A DNA stretch of 64,000 nt from Rhodocollybia butyracea (lineage: Eukaryota; Basidiomycota; Agaricomycetes; Agaricales; Omphalotaceae). The stretch spans positions 31,467 through 95,466 of the forward strand of contig JADNRY010000238.1 of NCBI GenBank assembly GCA_015501585.1, in the 5' to 3' direction. Shown here in pieces: positions 12,138 to 25,160 of this stretch. Position 1 is the first letter of the stretch. Each line of letters starts with the position of its first letter. A program made the translations under genes and the position numbers. The notes under the pieces are model-generated. The model worked only from the letters and a program-made list of their open reading frames with translations. It did not search any database and was not told where the DNA came from.

Positions 12138-12149
12138 TCTAGTATCTCC

Positions 12150-13310
12150 ATATTGTAGCCATGCTTGTCTGAAGGAAACGGCTGATGAGTTGCTGTTGCA
12201 TGACGATTCATCCTCTTGCCCAGAATAGCTAAACGATGTGTCCTGGGCGTGAAGTGTTTTTTGGTGATCTTACCACCTTGTCAGCGAGAAGGCGGCATGA
12301 GGGGATCCAAAGAGACACTGGAACAAGAGCAAGAGCTTTTGGCGGGTGAGCTGCCCAGACTGAGGCGCGCACAAAGACGGCTCAAAGCGTTTTTGGAAGG
12401 CGTTGAAGGAGGTGAGGAAACTTGAATCTGAAGCTAAATTTGAAAATTGATACATTAAAGAAATAAAATAAAATGCTTACCTGACTGGATCGCAAATCCA
12501 TGTCCATATTGTTGTCATCCTTGTGGCCAGCGACAATGCCAGGGGCGTCATTGTCCTCATCCTCATTGTTGCCGCGACACTCTGCTTGATGGTGCTCATT
12601 GTCAGAGCCACTGCCTAAAGTTGCACAAGAGCATAAGGTCTGGTAGTAGAAAAAAAAAGTTGCAATTACCTTCAAAGGTTTCCTGGAATAACAGAGCATC
12701 TGGGTACTTGTCAAGAGGACCATCCAGATCTTGGTCGTCCTGTTCCTCTTCGTCAAGAAGAGGAACTGGGCTATTGCATTGACTGTCAAGGTCATTGCTG
12801 CCATCAAGTCCTTCAAGGTCTTGGCCGGCAGTGTTGTCATTGTCATTGTCATTGTCCCCTTGGGCCTCTCGCATGGCCCTAGCACGTTCATGAATGGCTA
12901 TGTAGGGAAGTTAGAAAAAAGTAAATAAAATACCAATAAAACATACCTGCGTCTCAGGCTTGTTGAGCCTTTTGCTGAGACTTTTGTTGGGCCTCCTTCT
13001 TTTGCAAAAGCGCCAAAGCCTCGAGGTCAACCTCCTTCTTCTTGGCAGGAGCGTTGGCACTGACTACTTGCGCTGCTGCTCGAGTCCTTGCTTTCGGTCC
13101 AGAATTGGCGGCGGCGGCAGCAGCAGAAGCTCGTGTCTTCTTGACAGCTAATAAAATTGAGGAAAAGAATATGTAAAAAAATTAGCCAACAGGAAAGAGC
13201 AATGATACTAAGACACTCACTTGGAGTAACGGTGGCAGTAGAAGCTAGGACAGGAACAATAAGCAGGTGAAATATACATACACTACAAGAAACTTACCAG
13301 GCATTTTGGT
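12150..13310 (-). pseudogene. 5' part of a DUF6532-type gene, broken and truncated
   Basis: On the minus strand a start ATG near 13306 is followed by a GTAAGT donor. Exons joined at canonical sites then give a basic Ala-rich segment (VKKTRASAAAAAANSGPKA), a charged coil (KKKEVDLEALALLQKKEAQQ), an acidic segment with repeated DND near 12840, and later KITKKHFTPRTHRLAILGKR. This order is what I know from the N-terminal halves of agaricomycete DUF6532 proteins. An in-frame TGA at 12954-12956 and a second TGA near 12280 interrupt it, and the reading frame ends at the CACTA terminus (12137). The missing C-terminal domain is not found on the far side of the CACTA element. 13311-13654 shows nothing recognisable. 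Confidence 0.55.
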
Positions 13311-13654
13311 TTGGTTTGAGGGACAAGGAGTGAGTGTAAAAAAGAGCGAGTGGAAGCAGAAAGGAAAAGAGAAAGACCAACAAACCCAGGGTTGCGGACA
13401 CACCTTTTATATGCCACCTTTTGGCACCCTGATTGGTATCAGTATCATGCCTGAATCGAGTGGAACTGCTGCAATGGTATTAAAGAAGACTAAAACAAAA
13501 TATAAAAAACGCATACTAAATCTGTCCAGCACTATCCGTCAGATCCCAAAGTCAGGCCCTCTGGACAGGGCTGGACATAGCCATGAAACAAGAACAAAGA
13601 AAGATTAAACAAAGTGGGGCATAGTCGGAGCCCTGCAAAAAAACTAGCAAACAT

Positions 13655-14583
13655 TATTTGGGTATTTGTGTGTAAGTATGCGAAAGGTGCTATAAAACAA
13701 ACTAACAAAAACACTACTGCACCTAACTAGACTATCAATATGTAAGGGAGCGAGGGCGGGTTGTCAGAGATTCCCCAAGGGAAAGTCTTGTAATATCGGA
13801 TGTACGCGCGTGACTGCTCCAGGTTCAAGACTGTAGCGCTAATGTGGGTAACTAAGCTTAGACAACTCTTAGAACTAAGTCGAGAGAAGCCTAGTTGGGG
13901 TGTATGAGTGTACGAGGGAACCAGATGTGTATGTCCAAATCAATTAACCAAAACCAAAACCAATACAATGAAACTAAGATTCTCCTAGGCAAACTCTGGC
14001 TCTAGCTAGAATAGTAATCTCAAGGTTTGTCAAAAACCCTAGGCAAACTCTGGCACTAGCTGCTGTGACGCCATAAAGTCCTCGATCAAACTCTGGGCCA
14101 AGCTACGATATTGTGAGTGAACTTAATCACTATGAACTTGTACCACAATCTTAGTGGCTCATCTAACTTCATGAAGAAGTCAACTAAGGAACCCTCACTC
14201 TGGAGCTGAATAATCCCTTACTAGAAGCCATCCCTCTAAGGAAGCAACTAGATTTGAGTTGATCTGGAGTTCTAGGGAACTCTACACACTTAAATTTGAT
14301 CAAGATATAAATGGGCTTGGCAAAGCACGTGAAGTTAGATTACTTTCTAAAGATCACCAAGTCAGGAGGCGTCACGCTACTGATCCCGTGGGGACGTTCT
14401 ACGGAGCACTGGTCTTAGCAGTCAAGTCAAGGGCAAGAAACTTGTCTTTATTGAATAAATATGTCTGGCTTATATACTGAGTAGAGAGAGTTTAATACAA
14501 AAAATAGATGAAACAGATACGGAGAGAGACAGAAAGAGAGTGGAACAGAGGAATCTGGCTTGGAAAGGAAACTCTAGCCTATA
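13655..14583 (-). mobile_element. Truncated, diverged LTR related to the 46-kb retrotransposon
   Basis: This is the reverse complement of the right half of the LTR at 46014-47855. It starts TATTTGGGTATTT (13655) and covers the segments with AGCTTAGACAACTCTTAGAAC and TCTTTCTGTCTCTCTC, ending abruptly at 14583 (LTR position about 46925) where an unrelated element begins. It carries many substitutions. Its outer edge coincides exactly with the proposed LTR end, which independently fixes that end at AATA. It is too diverged to have come from the same recent burst as the intact element. Confidence 0.8.
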
Positions 14584-15090
14584 CATCCGGAAAAACACTT
14601 TTTTGCCAGGGAAGACCCAAACCTTCCTAAGGTGTCCCCAGGTGCCCCTGGTAGCCTAGGTGCTCTATGGTCTCTAGGCTTCCTAAAGATATGTGCCCAA
14701 TCCTCAAGCTCCTCAATTTCCTGGGAAACCATGGAGACCCCAGGTGCAGTCAATGATCTCCTTTGCACCTCCTTCAGAATTCTTTCAGGGCAGTTTGTAG
14801 CTACCAACTGGTGCTCTCTGGTAGTACCAGCACCATCCAATGGAGCCCAAGCTTCTCCTGGATAGCTCTTTGAAAATCTTTTGGGGGAATGTTCTAGCAC
14901 TCTGTGAGCAACTGGTGTTTACCAGAGAGCTCACTGGCTTTTCCCTCAGCTGTGTTAGCGGTGTCCTGGGGTATCCTGATATTGTCCTAGGGAATCCTAA
15001 TGCTGTCCTAGGATATCCTAGCGCTGTCCTGGGATATCCTAGTGCTGTCCTAGGATATCCTAGCGCTGTCCTGGGATAACACACAGGATA
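14584..15090. mobile_element. Element with foldback-like end and a 21-bp tandem array
   Basis: It starts CATCCGGAAAAACACTTTTTT, reminiscent of the CATCAGGAAAAGC terminus of the palindromic family, and interrupts the LTR fragment. At about 14971-15079 a 21-bp unit (GCTGTCCTAGGATATCCTAGC, alternating AGG/GGG) is repeated about five times; the unit itself is largely palindromic and shares the CCTAGG theme of the foldback family. The other end is not recognised. 15091-15329 contains nothing I can name. Confidence 0.4.
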
Positions 15091-15329
15091 TACCAGGGCG
15101 GAGCTCAGGCAGAACCACTGGGGTTTTATAAATTGACATTGGTTCTATGTACTCCAGTAGTAAATTCAATAGAAATGAGCAAAAAGCAAATATAAAAGGC
15201 AGATAATAAAGCGACGAGATGAGACAGAGAGATGAGGCAGACAGCAGATGAATGAACAGCAGGTACGAAAAGCGCAGACATCTCAGGCATCAACATCACC
15301 TACATTGTTTCCAGGCTGCGCCCTGGATC

Positions 15330-18115
15330 TCAACATTCTCCCCCCAGGGTCACCCTGGTAGTGCTGTCTGTCCTCGCTTTGGGTTTCACCCCTTTGCGCG
15401 CACCTCGCCCCCTCGGGCTCCCCTTCTTTCTTGCACTCTTATCTGCAGCCACCTCATCGCCATCGTCATCAAGCTCTACAAACTGGGGCGGCACGTCCGA
15501 ACCTGCTGCCTCCGCCTCCGCCTTACTCCCAGTATCCAGCTTCCTGCTGTTGTCTCCAGCATCATCTGATGCCTCCATGTGCCGCTTGCTGACCTCTGCT
15601 CTGCTGCTGTTGAACGCCGCTTTGTAGGCGCTAAGTGGCTTCTTGTCGCTGGTTGACCCAGCGTAGGTCCGGCGGTCACGACTGCTGCTAGGCCCCTCGC
15701 CGCCACCATGGAGCCCTTCTTCAAACCTTTTGCCGTTGGATCCTTTGTCACTACTGGGCCCTTCGTCACTGTTGGCTCCTTCGTCGCTACTGGGTCCTTT
15801 GTCGCCGTTGGATCTTTCATTGCTGCTGGCCCGGTCACCGCTGCTGGGTCCTTCTTCGAGCTCCTCTCTGTCATTGCTGAGCCTTTCGTCGCTGCTGGAT
15901 CCCTCATCAGCCCCCTCGCCACTGCATTCAGACTCTTTGCTCGACTCCTCGCCCCCATTGTCGCTGGAGGAGCCTGCATCAGACCCCTTGCCGCGCCCTT
16001 TTTTGCTGTTCGAAACCTTTCTGGCAGGCTTTTCCTTCTCCGCCTTCTTCTTCTGCTCTACATCCCGCTTTTCCTCCCCGCTTCTCTTCTCTGCCGCCTT
16101 CCCCTCCTCTTCCTTCTTCTTATTGCCCTCCCTCTTCTTCTTGATGATGCGCTCACCTTCTGCTTTCTTCGGCATCTTTGCTAGCTTCTTCTCCTCCACA
16201 CCCTTCTTCTTCGCTACCTTCGCTGCCTTCTTTGGCTCCTCCTCTTTCTTCTTTGGCTCCTTCTTCTTTGCGCTGTTCTTCCTTGCGTTGTTCTTCTTTG
16301 CGTCCTCCCTCTCCTCCTCCTCCTGTGCAAAAGCAGACAAAGCCGCGTAGTCGAACGTTTGAGGAACAGCCGATCGCCGAGCACTTGTTCTAAGACGTCG
16401 TTAGACATGGCCTAGAGAAGGGCAACCAGCAGCTTACTTCATATTTTTGTAAGCCTGTTTCTCCAGAAAATCAAAGTAGGCTGGGGAGTGCGTGCGAATT
16501 CCCTCGAGGCTTGCCACTATAGAGCCGTAGCTAAAACAAGATTAGGACCAAGCGAGTTAGCAACGGCAATCTAGTGTTCACTGACTGTTCCGTAAGATTT
16601 TTGCTAGATAGGGATGTTGCACTTCATCCCACCTGCGTGCTCCGCGATACAGTGATATATCTGCAAGCGAGGGTTTGAGCAAGTTGAGAAGAACAAACTA
16701 GAACAAATACAGTAGCTGTCACCATAGCTATGAGACGTGCTGGTACGCGTTTCAGCTCATGGAGCTCTGCAACGAGCAGTAGATCAGCCTTGCTCCGCCT
16801 ATCATCAAGCAAGAACATGCGAAGGGTTTGTGGGATGAGTGAAGAGTAGAAAGGTTGGCTGGTAATTTTCTTCTCCTAAACAAAACAAAAAAAGTGACAA
16901 AAAGTGAGAGAGGAGAGAAAAGACTTGCGTCGACGTTCACATCACTATGGTGATATCTACCTTCCGCCATCAGCCAGACGACATGCTCGGCCTCCAAAAA
17001 AAATATCCTCAGCATAACTCAAAGAGACAGAAAGGATGAAGCCACTACACTTGGCCCTCCTTCAGCCACTGAGCCGAGCTCAAAGTACTGGTCGACCAGT
17101 ATCCGGGCAGCCTGTGCAAGGGTGTAGCGTACATCTGACTCTCCATACTTCATCTGAAAGAATATCAAGGAGAGGAGCCGAAGAGCGGAAGGAACTCACC
17201 CAGGCCAGCAGGTCCTCCACCTTCTGAGGATCCTTCTGAGTCTCGATGAGATCCTCCAGCACCGCATCATCACCGTTTTCTTTCTGGCGGACCAGCTCTT
17301 TCTCTAATATCTCCCATGCGAGCATCTTGTCGTCTGGAAACATATCCAACAGGCACTTGAGGCCTGTTTACTTATCTTAGCAAGTGCGGAGGAAGCAATG
17401 TCACTTTCTAGCACGTTCCCCCTCCCTGTAGACTCTCCATCCCGGTTCTTCTTCTTCCCCTTCTGTTTCGTTGCGTCCTCAACAACCACCTGAAAAAATA
17501 GAGGGCATGGACGTCAGCGGAAAGATGAGCAGGTTTTAGCTCACATAACCTGCTTCATCGTCTTCCATCGTAATGTCACTGTTGCCCTCGCCCTCGCTGC
17601 CACCTTTGTCTTGATCCTGCATCTCATCATCAGTCGCAGTACGCGGGCCATCTCTCCCGCTATCTTTTGGGCGAGGAAACGATGTTGAACAAAAATCATC
17701 AAAGAGTTGAAGCACAAAGTACCCACTGCTTCGCGAGCTGTTCTTGATTTGCCTAAGGTAAGCTTCCTCTTGTTCGTTTTAACCTGGGCCTAGCTGCGAA
17801 GCTGAGCATGCGTGCACAGATCCCTTGCGGCACACCTACCAGGTTTTTTTGGCCCTGGATGGTTGTGAGGACGACAGAGCTAACTACCTGTTAAAGAAGC
17901 TCCAACAACTTACTTATGGACGCTGCGCCCTCTGCCGAGGCGTCAAACGTCCTGACGTAGGCCTGAAGGTTGCCAACGGGCTTGTCTCCCTGACGTTTGT
18001 CTTTTCCATTTGCATTTTTTCTTGAGCCTTGAGAGTGAGAGTTTGAAATTTTCAGCTTTTTCTGAGCAGGAGCAACAGCAGAGCTGCTTTCAGAATGACG
18101 TCTAGGTTGCGACAT
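15330..18115 (-). CDS. DUF6532-type nuclear protein with long Lys/Glu/Ser-rich tail
   Basis: Multi-exon gene. Exon 1 (about 17914-18115) starts at MSQPRRHSES and is basic. Later exons carry an acidic stretch (17560-17660), KQKGKKKNRDGE (near 17460), KMLAWEILEKELV (near 17300), YGESDVRYTLAQAARILVDQYF (near 17090-17150), AEHVVWLMAEGRYHHSDVNVD (near 16940), ITSQPFYSSLIPQTLRMFLLDD (near 16830) and YGSIVASLEGIR (near 16500). That order fits the DUF6532 domain of agaricomycetes, whose function is unknown. The last exon (to 15330) adds about 330 residues of KKK/EEE and SSSDE/SNDE-type low complexity, typical of nuclear proteins. Splice sites look normal except one possible GC-AG intron near 16925. 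I see no lesion but did not verify every junction; tail length is unusual for the family. Confidence 0.6.
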
Positions 18116-20264
18116 GAGAGAAGGGATGAAGATGCGAAACAATCACGTGACGGCGTTCAGCGCTACAAGTCGTCATAGCCTGCTAGATGTCTTATAGCTC
18201 ACGAAGAAACGTCATTAAATTAGGTGCTGCTACTTTAAAAACGTTTAGACGCAACGACAAGTCTGGTGAACAGGAATGGACTGCTGTTTTCTTAAAAGAA
18301 TTCACTATAAGCGTTTTTACTTAATAACTATCCAAGGGCCCGGTCCTCAGCGTTCTGAGGCGCCGTCAACAAAAGGGCTTTACAAATGAAGCTAGTGAGG
18401 CTCTGGATCATGACCAACTTCTTTACCTTGATGAGCTCCCTTACATTTGGTCGAGATGAAGCTGGCTTGGAAACGTGGTGAGCAGATCTCCAGCATCGAA
18501 AGACCAGACGGTGCTGCCCGATTCTTGGGAGCCTGCGGACTACATAAGCGGCTTTGGTCTCTGGCCCATTTCTCAAGCACACAGGCATCGACCAGACCGA
18601 CAAGAGGTTTGGGCACGTCCTGGTTTCCAGAAAACTTGTTCGATTGTGACAGCCAGGTTTGAACGTCATCCAGGCCCGCTGCAAGCCTCATTGCAACATC
18701 GCAAGCCAGCACGAGCGCTGGATGGCAGGGCAGAGTAGATCACCCGCAGCTACAGAGCCTTCTTCCTGTCTACATCGCAGCGGCGCTCGCCACATCTGCC
18801 GCCTGTCCAAAGACAATCAAGAGGAGAGCCTGCTGCACCTCCGTAAAGCTCTGCGGAAAGGGACAGCCAGGACGCTGTGCTGGAAACATCGCGCAAAACG
18901 CCTAACCGCAGGCGCCGGAGGAAAAGCTTGCATCTTCACTCGTCGTGGAGCTGCTTTTGATGGCTGGCCTCTCACGGCGGTTACTCCCTTGCAGTACGAG
19001 CGGTGGGCACGTTGCACTCAGCGCTGTTATAGGGATGTTAGGAAAGAGCTGTTGAAGGACGTGGAGCTTCTGGTAGCCCGATCTAGAAATATAGAACAGA
19101 AAGTGGTGCAGCTACCGGAAATTATATCCTAGTTGTGACGCGCAGCGGGCTTTGTTAATCACGACATGGGCTACGAGGACAAGGTGATCAGCTGTTTGAA
19201 CACAGCGGAGCGGTTGACCCACTCAACCTATCTGCATCCGAGAATTTCTGGAGAAGTGACGCGAACCGCTTGCTCTTCGCAACCTTCTTGGGCTAAAGGC
19301 TGGTAGAAGTGAGCCGTTGGTGAAGGGGAAGAGTACTGTACAATGCAGCAGCTTGATATCTTTTCCTCCGTTTGACGGCCCTCATCCTGAAGTGTTTGCC
19401 ATGCTACCTAGCCGGGCATTAGCTGAACCCTTGCTCTCCCCTGAGGGTACTGCCAGTTAGTTTTACTCTAAAACAAGCCATCAGGAAACGATGAACGAAA
19501 TAAAGATCTAGAACTATTACCGCCAGGATCTTGGGCATGCATGATCTGGTCGCTTATTAGTGGCATCAATGGGGAAATGGCCAGCGTAGCTCCTGGAGTG
19601 AACACGGCAGGAAGTTGGTAAGCTAGAAGTTCGACTCCGCCTATGAAAACGGTAATTAACCCGGTGTATAAATGTAGGGTAAGATTATGCACCGGTTGGC
19701 ATGACCACAACGACGTCCCTTCTGCCCGTGTTCGAACTACACACGCTACTGCGTATACCGTTAGATAACCGCGCTGGCTCATGCTAAACAGCAAAGACTC
19801 ACCCTCTCAGGCACAACCGAAAATCCTTGACGTCGAACACCTTCCTCATCGTATCCTTCAGGACCTCATCCCGCTCGAACACATTTTTGATGCGATCTAT
19901 ACATCTGTTCTTTTTCTTCCCCGACTCTGACCAAAGGGAAGGGAGGGTCTTGTAGGTGTCAAATGAGTGTTGGATTCTTCCAAAACCGCCAGATCGGGTA
20001 TTTCTTTCCCACCTGATGTTGAACCGACATGCCAGCTAATCTTGTGATCCCTATTTGATACGGTCATCGGCTCCTATTGAATCCTATAGCACCAACTGCC
20101 GTGGCTGTGGTGTTCATGACCACAAGGCCTGCCCAGAGCGGCGCATGCGCTTTGGATTTTGCAGCACTTGAGGACCCTTGCCCTCCGCTGGGACTTCTTT
20201 TGAGACAATAGCAAACAATAATCATGGTGAAGATATGCTTTTTGATTCTTCAAATCAGAGCTTT
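18116..20264. other. No recognised gene
   Basis: Only short overlapping frames. A 157-codon plus-strand frame (18659-19132) and an overlapping minus-strand frame (18392-18712, containing GLDDVQTWLSQSNKF) have protein-like composition but no family I recognise. 19133-20264 shows nothing. Confidence 0.3.
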
Positions 20265-21208
20265 CACACTAGCCAAAACAGGACAAAGTAGAGGTAGAGG
20301 TAGAGGTAGACCTAGAAGTAGAGCTTGTTTTAAAAGTGGAGCTCTATTTTTTGCCTGAAAGTAGATTTGATCGCAAAGTGGGGCACTACTTTTTCTTGAG
20401 CACGTGCCGCTCTTCCAGTATTCACCGGAGGCATCGGTCGGCGCACGACGCATCCCTAGCAGCTAGCTGCCCTTTTTGGACATGGATACTTGCCCAATAC
20501 TTTGAACAATGCAAACAATGGATTAATTTGTTCATATAATAATTATTGTCAAAAGTACTTAAGCGATTACTTTCAATTTTGTATGTGTTTCTACCTGGTG
20601 ACTCGAGCTACTGGTTATCGCCGAAAGCCCTCCAATATTCCACCGAAATTCCAAATCCATAATGATGTAGAAGTAATGTAGAAGGGTTTGAACTTTGCAC
20701 GGTTCAATATATACAATTTCCGTGTCTACTGCATCGAATAGACAATGGAATATGTGACCACATTGAGCGAACAATGAATGGACACCAGATACTTAGTACA
20801 TCGACAAATACTGTTAGTTCACTGGACAGTTGAATCAAAGAGAATAACACACCTTAGAGCCCTGCCCAGTCCCCCCAACTTTTTCACCCAGTCAAGAAAG
20901 GCATCATGCAACAGTGGAGCCACAGTCAATATAAGTTGAACTTGATGGAGGACTAGGTACCGCCGTTGATGCGTGCAGATTATCTGAAAGCAATGTGCAT
21001 CAACTTGAATGGCGGTACCAAGATCAAGTGACCAGCCGGCGCCGGGGTCCGGAATCGAGGTCATAAGTTAGAGCTCAGGTAGAGCTCTACATTTGGCTTA
21101 GCTCTACTTTCTTGAACAGCTGAAAAAGTAGATTTGGGGCACCTCTACCTTGCCCTCTACCTCTACCTCTACCTCTACTTTGCAGGTAGAGCTGTTTCTG
21201 CTACTGTG
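20265..21208. mobile_element. Inverted-repeat element with GTAGAG hexamer arrays
   Basis: The left end CACACTAGCCAAAACAG and the right end, on the minus strand, CACAGTAGCAGAAACAG are followed inwards by tandem GTAGAG units (20290-20325) and their complement CTCTAC (about 21150-21190). Further complementary blocks (AAGTAGATTTG, AGAGCTC) extend the arms to about 130 bp. The 0.6-kb centre has only an 81-codon minus-strand frame (20819-21064) of unknown nature. No clear target duplication. Confidence 0.5.
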
Positions 21209-23660
21209 AATGTCCTCCTTCAAATGATGGTTCAACTATTCCAAGGCCTTTGATCACCTCAAGAATATTTGTCAAAGGGAGTATCTTCGGAGTAAGGAGT
21301 CCCGCCCTTCGCCTCTTTCGGCTTCCGTTGTAGGTGGGACGTGTTTCGTCTGGGGTATGGTTTATCCTCCCGGAGGGGGGTATTATTTTCCTTGATTTCT
21401 ATATTATTTATCTTACCTATTTCGTTTATCCGAGTGCCTATCTCTGACTTGGCAGTTTCGTGTATTGACTTATATACAGGTCATGTTGTCCTAATCCCTC
21501 AGTCGTTGTCTTGCACACTTCTGAGGGTACGTCTACTTTATTTATATTTCTGTGATACTCATACTTACGCTTATGTACTTAGTTAAGCTTATACGCGTTT
21601 CACAGGTACTTACCGATCTCAAGATGAGTCGTTGTCTTGCACACTTCTGAGGTTAAGCTTATACGTGTTTCACAATATTGTGGTGCACCTTCCACAGAGT
21701 AGAGTTGTAGACTCCATTATTATACCCAATCAGGCTGGCATAGCATGAGCTATGCCTGACTGAGATTGCATTCCGCTGGTGAAAACACCTCCTGAGTCCT
21801 CACTTACCCTCCATGGTGTTGCGGATCCATCCAGTAACCAGTTTGGCTTGGATAATAGAAGTCCCGCCACCGTGTTTGACTTCGGGATAAGTATCATGTA
21901 TGCGGGTAATGCTTGATCCCATCGTTTATTTTATTCCTCGATCTTCTTTGGTCCATTATTTTCACATCTTATCTCTCATCCGAGCTTGCATATTTAACTT
22001 GTTACGAAGAAGCACCCCAGTTGTTGCACTCGACGTGTTCCTGGGTGCATATTTATTCTTTTACTTTACCTACTATATCCAGTTGTTGTCATGGCTTTGG
22101 CAAGTGCGCCGTTTGTCTGGAATTATCTCGCTGTGAGAGGAGATGTTAGTGTGGTTAGGGCATTTCCGGATCTGGCGGTTGGTTCAAGTCGGTTTTTTCA
22201 GGTATTTGTTCACATGAAGTGCCCATTACTTATTTATATTCAACCCGGATTTTTTTTGTTGATTGATATTATCATATTTGGTTCTAGCGACTTGTCGGTC
22301 AGCGCAGTACATCATCGGGACCAAATACTAGACCTTGCGACTGGCTGGTTTTAGATTTTATCTAGGGATTATTGACTATGCTATTCTCCAGACCACCATC
22401 GTCCCCTTTGTTCTCCGGGTATCTTTCTGATGCCTGTGAAGTGCCAGGATGTGGTACTCCTAAAGGGCTTCATGAAATGAGCGAAGATCAAGAAGGAGAG
22501 AGTAGAGAAGAAAGGAGGGAAAGAGAGGGCAGGAAATAAAGAATGGAAATAGACAAAAAAGCAAAAGAAACCATTGTATCCGCATTGGCCGTATCCCTTG
22601 TCCCTACTGACTACTGTACCAATTTAGATATACTGAGTAGTTCTACAGGTACAGTCTTTATCAATATACAAGTTGTTGCACTCTATGTGTTCCTGGGATA
22701 TTATACTGAGTAGGTCTACACATGGATGAACATCATTTCTCATACTTGGAGGCTTACTTTTATCTGCAGCACAGGTTGTTCCAACACCTGAGTTGATTTG
22801 CAATGTGACAGTGTGACGCTGGTGCAGGTTCACTGAGAGCAGCTCTAAAGTCAGTGGCAAGACAGCAGTGGTAGTTGACAACTTGCTCTTCTCTGTTCAG
22901 TGTTATTACCCTTGAAATCAACTTGAAAATTCTTGATTTTTTCCTACTTTGTCTCACTTATTAAGTGATGTGAGAGCTAGGGCCAGAGCCGTTGGGCAGC
23001 CTAGGCTATTTGAGCTAGGTCTGGCCAGACTACTTATGTACTTAGAAGTTAGTGAAGCAAAATTTTCATGAAAAATTTGAGGGTCAGTATTAAGTAAGCT
23101 GCAGTAGGACTATAGGATACAATCAAATGTATGTGCTGATGCTGCCGAGCAGTGCTAGGACATAGGATGATTTATATGTATACTCAGAGAGACATGTCAT
23201 CAAATTAGTGGAGCCTGGAAAGTTGTAGACAGGTGAAAAAGATACAAGTCCCTGAAGTCAACTGTCAAACTCAGTACATTGCCAGAAACTGCCCCCGCTG
23301 CAGGTGTAGCGTTTTAGTAGAACAATAAAGTCACCTATTAAAGTGTATACCTGTGGGTGCAGGTAGAGACCCTGAAGTTACGAGAGGCTATGAGGACTAT
23401 CCAAGTTGGCAGTTTACAATTTTCTGAGATGGTATTGGCTGGGCTTGCTAGAGCTTACTTACTAGGTGAACTGAGGCATTAGGCTGCACTGTCTTGTAGG
23501 TGGGCAGCGCTAAAAGCGAGTTCCAGGTGTGCTGAACAATGAAACGATGAAATCAGTAATCAATTTCTATTGTTTTGTTGCAGGAAGACCTGAGAAAGTG
23601 AGCAGCTTACATCCTCAGATCAGCAAAGCGTGGGTGAACTGGAGCCGCTGTCAAGGCACC
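21209..23660. other. Intergenic, no recognised gene; small local duplications
   Basis: TCGTTGTCTTGCACACTTCTG occurs at about 21504 and again near 21630, each followed by a GCTTATACGYGTTTCACA block. A GTTGTTGCACTC...GTGTTCCTGGG block at about 22020 recurs near 22675. Reading frames are short and without family resemblance. Confidence 0.35.
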
Positions 23661-24739
23661 ATACAGCCGGTTCCAGCGCCCCCCAGCACTGTACGGTGTC
23701 AGAAAGTGGCTTTCCGTTCATACATTTTGCTGATCAGCGGCAGCCTCTAGATATAAAGAAAGCGGCTGGTCCATAGCCAGTAGATTGTTGACACTTGCAA
23801 GTTTAACATCAACTCCCAAAGCAAAGCTATGGTACAACTTGGTTGAAGCCTTTGACCAAGTTGTAATTGGGTGAGCAAAGCGAAACCCATTGATGGAGGT
23901 GCCGCTGTGAACAAGCACAGCCTCAATCTACAGAGGCTGGAATGCTTTGACCGGCCAAAGCTAGTATGCGCAGCGCCCGAGCCGCCTGCTGACATGGATG
24001 TACTTCGCTCACCCACTCTGCATTACCTGGAGCCATAGGCTTGTAATGCAAAATTCATATTCTAACTTGACTCAGACCGCTTAACAGAAGGAAGTGACAA
24101 TGACTCATTTGTCCTGTAGTCGGGGATTGCTGCGCAGCAGCGTTAAGGATGAGACTCTGCACCACCGCTGTGCCGCTTTTCCCAGCATTCAAGAATGCGC
24201 GGCGTTTCGCCTTTCTTTCGCCACCCTCAAATTCGAGCGATGATATGAGCCCTTTGTTTCTCTCGAGCTCTTCTCATAAAGAAGAATTCTCCCAGCGGAG
24301 AGCAGAATATCGGCTTCGTTCTGCGTTTTCCATCTGGGGTGCTCTGGGTTGCCGTACGTATGAGGACCTGTGATGGAGGGGGACAGAATCGGACAAGAGG
24401 ACGGGCTGGAGACAGCAGAAGCCATGAAAGACATTTAAGCTTGGGACATTTTCTTCGATTGCTCAGACACGAGGTCATTTTCACCGGTGGAAATTAGGGG
24501 CTTGAAGCCATAGCTGGTCGGTTATAGGGATCTCCTCAAGCTACAGAATGATGAGCCGGCATCTGATATAAACAAACAAAATATAGAACATACGCAGCAA
24601 AATATAGAATACACCGCAGGATCATCGGAAGCCAACAAGTCGCTATCAGCTACATTTCTTCTTCTCATATAAGAGATAAGAACATCGGCAGCTGAAAGAA
24701 AGTTGAAAGAAAGCTGACGCGGCGAACGGAGACGAGACG

Positions 24740-25160
24740 ATGAATGTTCCGTTCATAAAGGCAGGCTCTGACTCTGAGGTGAGCGCTAAAATGCATGATC
24801 TGATGACTCAGAGGGGCGTGTTGCAGCTGCTACGGCGCATGCAGCTTCAAGTTACTTCAACCTCAACAAGTCTGTCAGCACGTTCCACGAGGACTTCCTC
24901 AATGTTCTCTTTGCTATGTGTGCCATATAAATCAGCGGAAAATTCGACTTCACTCGCGGGGGCCGTAGTGGCCGAACGACCCAGGTTCTCCCCTCGGCCT
25001 TCGTCACTCATGGAAACACCCCCATAGCTGAGGACAAGGTGCGCTCCTCCATCGTGTTCTTCATGTTGTCCGGTTTAGCTAGGTGGTTTCAAAACGGCTA
25101 CATGTCTGATAAAGAGTTCAACGTTCAAAGCGCGCGCATCGCCAGAGCAGCTTAAAGCAT
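24740..25160 (+). pseudogene. Decayed reading frame of unknown family
   Basis: After the start at 24740 (MNVPFIKAGSDSEVSAKMHD) a one-base frame change near 24845 leads into a frame with SYFNLNKSVSTFHEDFLNVLF, an in-frame TAA near 24930, then VLPSAFVTHGNTPIAEDKVR and MLSGLARWFQNGYMSDKEF, ending about 25150. The C-terminal part looks like genuine protein (alternating hydrophobic and charged residues). I do not recognise it. Confidence 0.35.

Noticed and set aside
15708..16350. Long plus-strand Ser/Leu/Phe-rich reading frames
   Set aside because: They are the complement of the Lys/Glu/Ser-rich exon of the minus-strand DUF6532 gene; composition follows from its repeats.
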